From: Riemerella anatipestifer_F | Lineage (GTDB): Bacteria; Bacteroidota; Bacteroidia; Flavobacteriales; Weeksellaceae | Reading direction: 5' to 3' (one strand) | DNA length: 64,000 bases | Assembly (NCBI RefSeq): GCF_037861325.1 | Contig: NZ_JAFELW010000004.1 | Part shown: piece after piece, positions 61,601-64,000 of the stretch | Layout of the letters: the number at the start of each line of letters is the position of its first letter | How positions within the stretch are numbered: the stretch's first letter is position 1 | Translations under genes and position numbers: made by a program | Notes under the pieces: generated by a model | What the model was told of the DNA's origin: nothing | Seen by the model: the letters and a program-made list of their open reading frames with translations, nothing else | Databases searched by the model: none

Positions 61601-62623
61601 TTAAGCCTTATCTAAGGTAAAAATAAAACTCGCTCCACTTAAATAGACACTTTTGGCTTCAATATTTTGCCCATGAGCTTCTAAAATATGCTTTACAATA
61701 GCCAAACCTAAACCAGAGCCTCCATCTCTTCTGTTTCGGCTACTTTCCACACGATAGAAACGCTCAAAAACACGAGGAAGTATCTCAGGTTTTATCCCCA
61801 TACCATTGTCTTTAACCTCTACCACTACTTTATCTTTATGAACTGAAGTAATGACTTCCACCACTGCTCTCTCTCTATTAGCGTAATGTATTGCGTTAGA
61901 AACTAAATTGAGTAAAACTTGTGATATTTTCTGTTTATCTGCCAAAACCCATATAGCTCCATTACTTTTAAGGCTTAGCTGAGTGCCTTTCTTTTGAGCT
62001 TCTATATCTAAAAAATCGAAGATTTCCTTTACCAAAACATTGAGGTCAAATTTTACAAATTCAAGAGTAATTTCGCCACTTTCAAAGCGGTTAATCATAT
62101 CTAAATCTTTAACGATATTCATCAATCTATCTAAAGATTTATCTATACGGTGCAGATATTTATCTCTGATTTCTAAGTCTTCTACACCGCCATCTATCAG
62201 AGTTCCCACATAGCTCTGTATAGAAAATAGTGGTGTTTTGAGTTCGTGTGATATATTACCTATGTACTCTTTACGGTAGCGTTCCATCTCCTTCATCATA
62301 TCAATCTCTGAACTTGCCTTTTCGCTAAGCCCAGAAATTCGTTCGCCTAGTTCTTTAAAATTGATATTCTCGTCTTCAGTAGCAATTTCATCTGGTAGAA
62401 TGGTAGAGATTTGCCTTATCTTTTCTTTACCATAAAATCTAAATAAAAAACTAACAATAGTATAATTTACAAAGAAAATAAATGATAAAACAAATAAAAT
62501 AACAATGAAACCTACATTATTAAACCAATCTTTAGTTTTTACATATTCAAATGCAAAAACCACCAACCCCATAGCTCCTGTAAGGCACAGAGACGCTACA
62601 ATACTAAGCGAACTTGGTTTCAT
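61601..62623 (-). CDS. sensor histidine kinase (PhoR-like)
   Basis: A 340-residue kinase with two N-terminal transmembrane helices (about 8-26 and 38-62) and almost no periplasmic loop. A linker leads to HisKA with phosphoacceptor His126 in ISHELKTPLFSIQ. The HATPase domain has LVSNAIHYA (N box), VEVKDNGMGI (G1), FERFYR and GGSGLGLAIVKHI (G2). It sits nine bases downstream of its response regulator. The lack of a sensory domain suggests it senses through the membrane or a partner. Confidence 0.93.
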   Translation of the reverse strand: MKPSSLSIVASLCLTGAMGLVVFAFEYVKTKDWFNNVGFIVILFVLSFIFFVNYTIVSFLFRFYGKEKIRQISTILPDEIATEDENINFKELGERISGLSEKASSEIDMMKEMERYRKEYIGNISHELKTPLFSIQSYVGTLIDGGVEDLEIRDKYLHRIDKSLDRLMNIVKDLDMINRFESGEITLEFVKFDLNVLVKEIFDFLDIEAQKKGTQLSLKSNGAIWVLADKQKISQVLLNLVSNAIHYANRERAVVEVITSVHKDKVVVEVKDNGMGIKPEILPRVFERFYRVESSRNRRDGGSGLGLAIVKHILEAHGQNIEAKSVYLSGASFIFTLDKA

Positions 62624-62632
62624 TTTACAACT

Positions 62633-63310
62633 TTAGATAATCAATTTATAACCAATCCCTTTAAGCGTTTGGATACTTTTAGAGCCTAATTTTTCTCTTA
62701 ACCTTCGGATATGGACATCTATTGTGCGTTCTCCTACCACCACATCATTACCCCATACTTTTTCTAAAATTTCCTCTCTTTTAAATACTTTTTCAGTATT
62801 AGATGCCAAAAGATTCAACAAATCAAACTCTTTTTTAGGTAAAATAAAGCTTTCATCACCTTTGGTTACCTTAAAGTTATCTCTATCAATAATTAAATGC
62901 CCTATTTTTAGAATTTTATTTTTTTCTTCCACTTGTTGCGTGAGGTTCATTAGAGCATTCACCTTGGAAATTAGCACTTTAGGTTTAATGAGCTTTACAA
63001 TATAATCATTAGCACCTGCTTGATAACCTGCTAATTGCGAAAATTCTTCACCTCTTGCAGACAAAAAGACAATAAGACACCCTTCTAATGCAGCTATTTT
63101 TCTAATCTCTTGACAAGTCTCTATACCGTCTTTATCAGGCATCATAACATCAAGAAGAATAAGATGTGGAAGTATTTCTTTAGCCTTCTCTATACCTTCG
63201 TTTCCGTTATTGGCAGTGTGTACCTCATACCCTTCTTTCTTTAGGTTGTAGGAAATAATTTCCAAAATATCAGGCTCATCATCTATTAAGAGTATTCTTT
63301 TGCCTTTCAT
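62633..63310 (-). CDS. OmpR/PhoB-type response regulator
   Basis: A 225-residue regulator. Its receiver domain has Asp11-Asp12 region IDDEPD, phosphoacceptor Asp54 in LLDVMMPD, and DYIVKLIKP, where the proline that usually follows the conserved lysine is replaced by leucine. The winged-helix output domain carries LPKKEFDLLNLLASN, RTIDVHIRRLREKLG and LKGIGYKL. Paired with the kinase directly downstream. Regulon unknown. Confidence 0.94.
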   Translation of the reverse strand: MKGKRILLIDDEPDILEIISYNLKKEGYEVHTANNGNEGIEKAKEILPHLILLDVMMPDKDGIETCQEIRKIAALEGCLIVFLSARGEEFSQLAGYQAGANDYIVKLIKPKVLISKVNALMNLTQQVEEKNKILKIGHLIIDRDNFKVTKGDESFILPKKEFDLLNLLASNTEKVFKREEILEKVWGNDVVVGERTIDVHIRRLREKLGSKSIQTLKGIGYKLII

Positions 63311-63513
63311 TTTTAGTTTTTATTAGTTAGGGGCTCAAATTTAATCATTTTTTAACTTAAAATTAACACGCTTCTGGTTCTTAATATAAAGTTAATATTT
63401 CCTATCATCCGTTAAACATTATTTAATACAAAGTTAAAATCTCCGAAACCTTAGTTTAAGCCATAAAATAATTTCTTTGCACCAGTAAAAATGAATATCT
63501 AATAAGTTTAAAA

Positions 63514-64000
63514 ATGAAGTATCATAGGCTTAGTCTTGCAGTTTTGTTCTTATGTTCCTCTACAGGAATTATCTTAGGACAAGCATCAAAAAAAGACAGC
63601 ATCAAAAACGAAAAGAAAATAGATGGCGTTCAGTTAAAAGCTACCGTTAACAAAAAAACTGAAACCGCAGTATTACAATCTATTAAAAAATCTAGCGTTC
63701 AGGTACAAGCCATGGGGCTGAGGAAATCTCTAGGAAAGGTATTTCTAATGTGGAACAGAGTTTAACCAAAATCACAGGAGTAAACACAGTAGAGGGTAAA
63801 GGGCTTTTTGTAAGAGGACTTGAGGAGAGATACAGCACCTTACTTATCAATGGATTAGGTTCACCTTCTAACAACCCCTTCCAAAAAATTATTGCTTTAA
63901 AGCAGTTCCCAACCGATGTTGTAGGAAAATTGAATATTTATAAAACATTTAATAGCGACCTTTACGCCGACTTTGCTGGTGCTACTTTTGATATAGAAAC
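63514..64000 (+). pseudogene. TonB-dependent receptor, frameshifted near the N-terminus and partial at window end
   Basis: The ATG at 63514 opens a signal peptide (MKYHRLSLAVLFLCSSTGIILGQ) and a receptor N-terminus, VDGVQLKATVNKKTE-like, up to SSVQVQAMG. After the G run at 63714-63717, frame 1 turns into unrelated residues and stops at 63765. The plug domain continues perfectly in another frame from 63717 (AEEISRKGISNVEQSLTKI, then GLFVRGLEERYSTLLINGLG) to the right edge. A five-G run in place of four would restore one frame. This is either a true inactivation, slippage (phase variation), or a sequencing error. Confidence 0.8.

Noticed and set aside
63700..63770. Programmed frameshift in the TonB receptor
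   Set aside because: No slippery heptamer or downstream pseudoknot was seen, and TonB receptors are not known to use recoding; mutation, slippage or base-call error is simpler.
1..64000. Mobile elements, prophage, tRNA or CRISPR array
   Set aside because: No transposase, integrase, phage structural gene, cloverleaf-like sequence or regularly spaced repeat was found in any gap.

Overview
The window reads as a chromosomal segment of a low-GC member of the Bacteroidota, most likely a flavobacterium of the Weeksellaceae (Riemerella, Bergeyella or Chryseobacterium type). The evidence is: A-rich leaders without Shine-Dalgarno sequences; many promoters of the TTG-N19-TAnnTTTG type; the type IX secretion regulator PorX; families largely confined to Bacteroidota (DUF5522, DUF5606, DUF4374); an F1 module reduced to atpD-atpC; a single-chain serine deaminase; and a clade II nosZ cluster. 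The genus is an inference. No rRNA, tRNA, CRISPR array, insertion sequence or prophage was seen, and no gap longer than about 300 bases lacks a gene.

Layout. 1-12.0 kb is housekeeping: a cell-wall glucosaminidase (cut by the left edge), a D-cysteine desulfhydrase-like enzyme coupled to a tiny HExxH membrane protein, mpl, an RNA methylase, ung, the SRP RNA, mnmD, ilvE, ndk, atpDC and ribF. 12.1-23.7 kb is almost entirely on the minus strand: putrescine synthesis (arginine decarboxylase, agmatinase), thiamine pyrophosphokinase, a cobalamin adenosyltransferase, lptB, a Crp/Fnr regulator, a menaquinone pair (isochorismate synthase plus hot-dog thioesterase), an acyltransferase, a PadR/PspC stress pair and sdaA.

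23.9-32.7 kb is a plus-strand metal or siderophore uptake and reduction locus: TonB receptor, DUF4374 lipoprotein, periplasmic ankyrin protein, DUF2271 protein with a candidate flavinylation motif, a PepSY-flavodoxin-reductase fusion, and the flavin transferase ApbE. Together these could carry NADPH electrons across the inner membrane to an extracytosolic flavoprotein.

33.4-44.6 kb is a nitrogen-oxide island: an NsrR-like Rrf2 regulator, the di-iron repair protein Ric, a second Crp/Fnr protein, a polytopic membrane protein with intramembrane histidines, divergent c-type cytochromes, then nosZ, a membrane protein, nosL, nosD, nosF and nosY, followed by a lipoprotein ecotin. One perfect palindrome sits midway between the two divergent cytochrome promoters, and the same half-sites recur upstream of the TonB receptor. 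This suggests that one Crp/Fnr protein ties respiration to iron uptake.

44.7-64 kb returns to housekeeping: mtnN, an ECF sigma factor with a membrane partner, pirin, porX, a large membrane protein, ribD, DUF349, aroE, mazG, a GC-rich intergenic repeat, DUF5606, def, ruvX, mfd, YceI, a PhoB/PhoR-type pair, and a TonB receptor gene that is frameshifted near its start and runs off the right edge.

Several starts were moved downstream because the longest reading frame began inside a promoter box (mpl, atpD, TonB receptor, yigZ, aroE).
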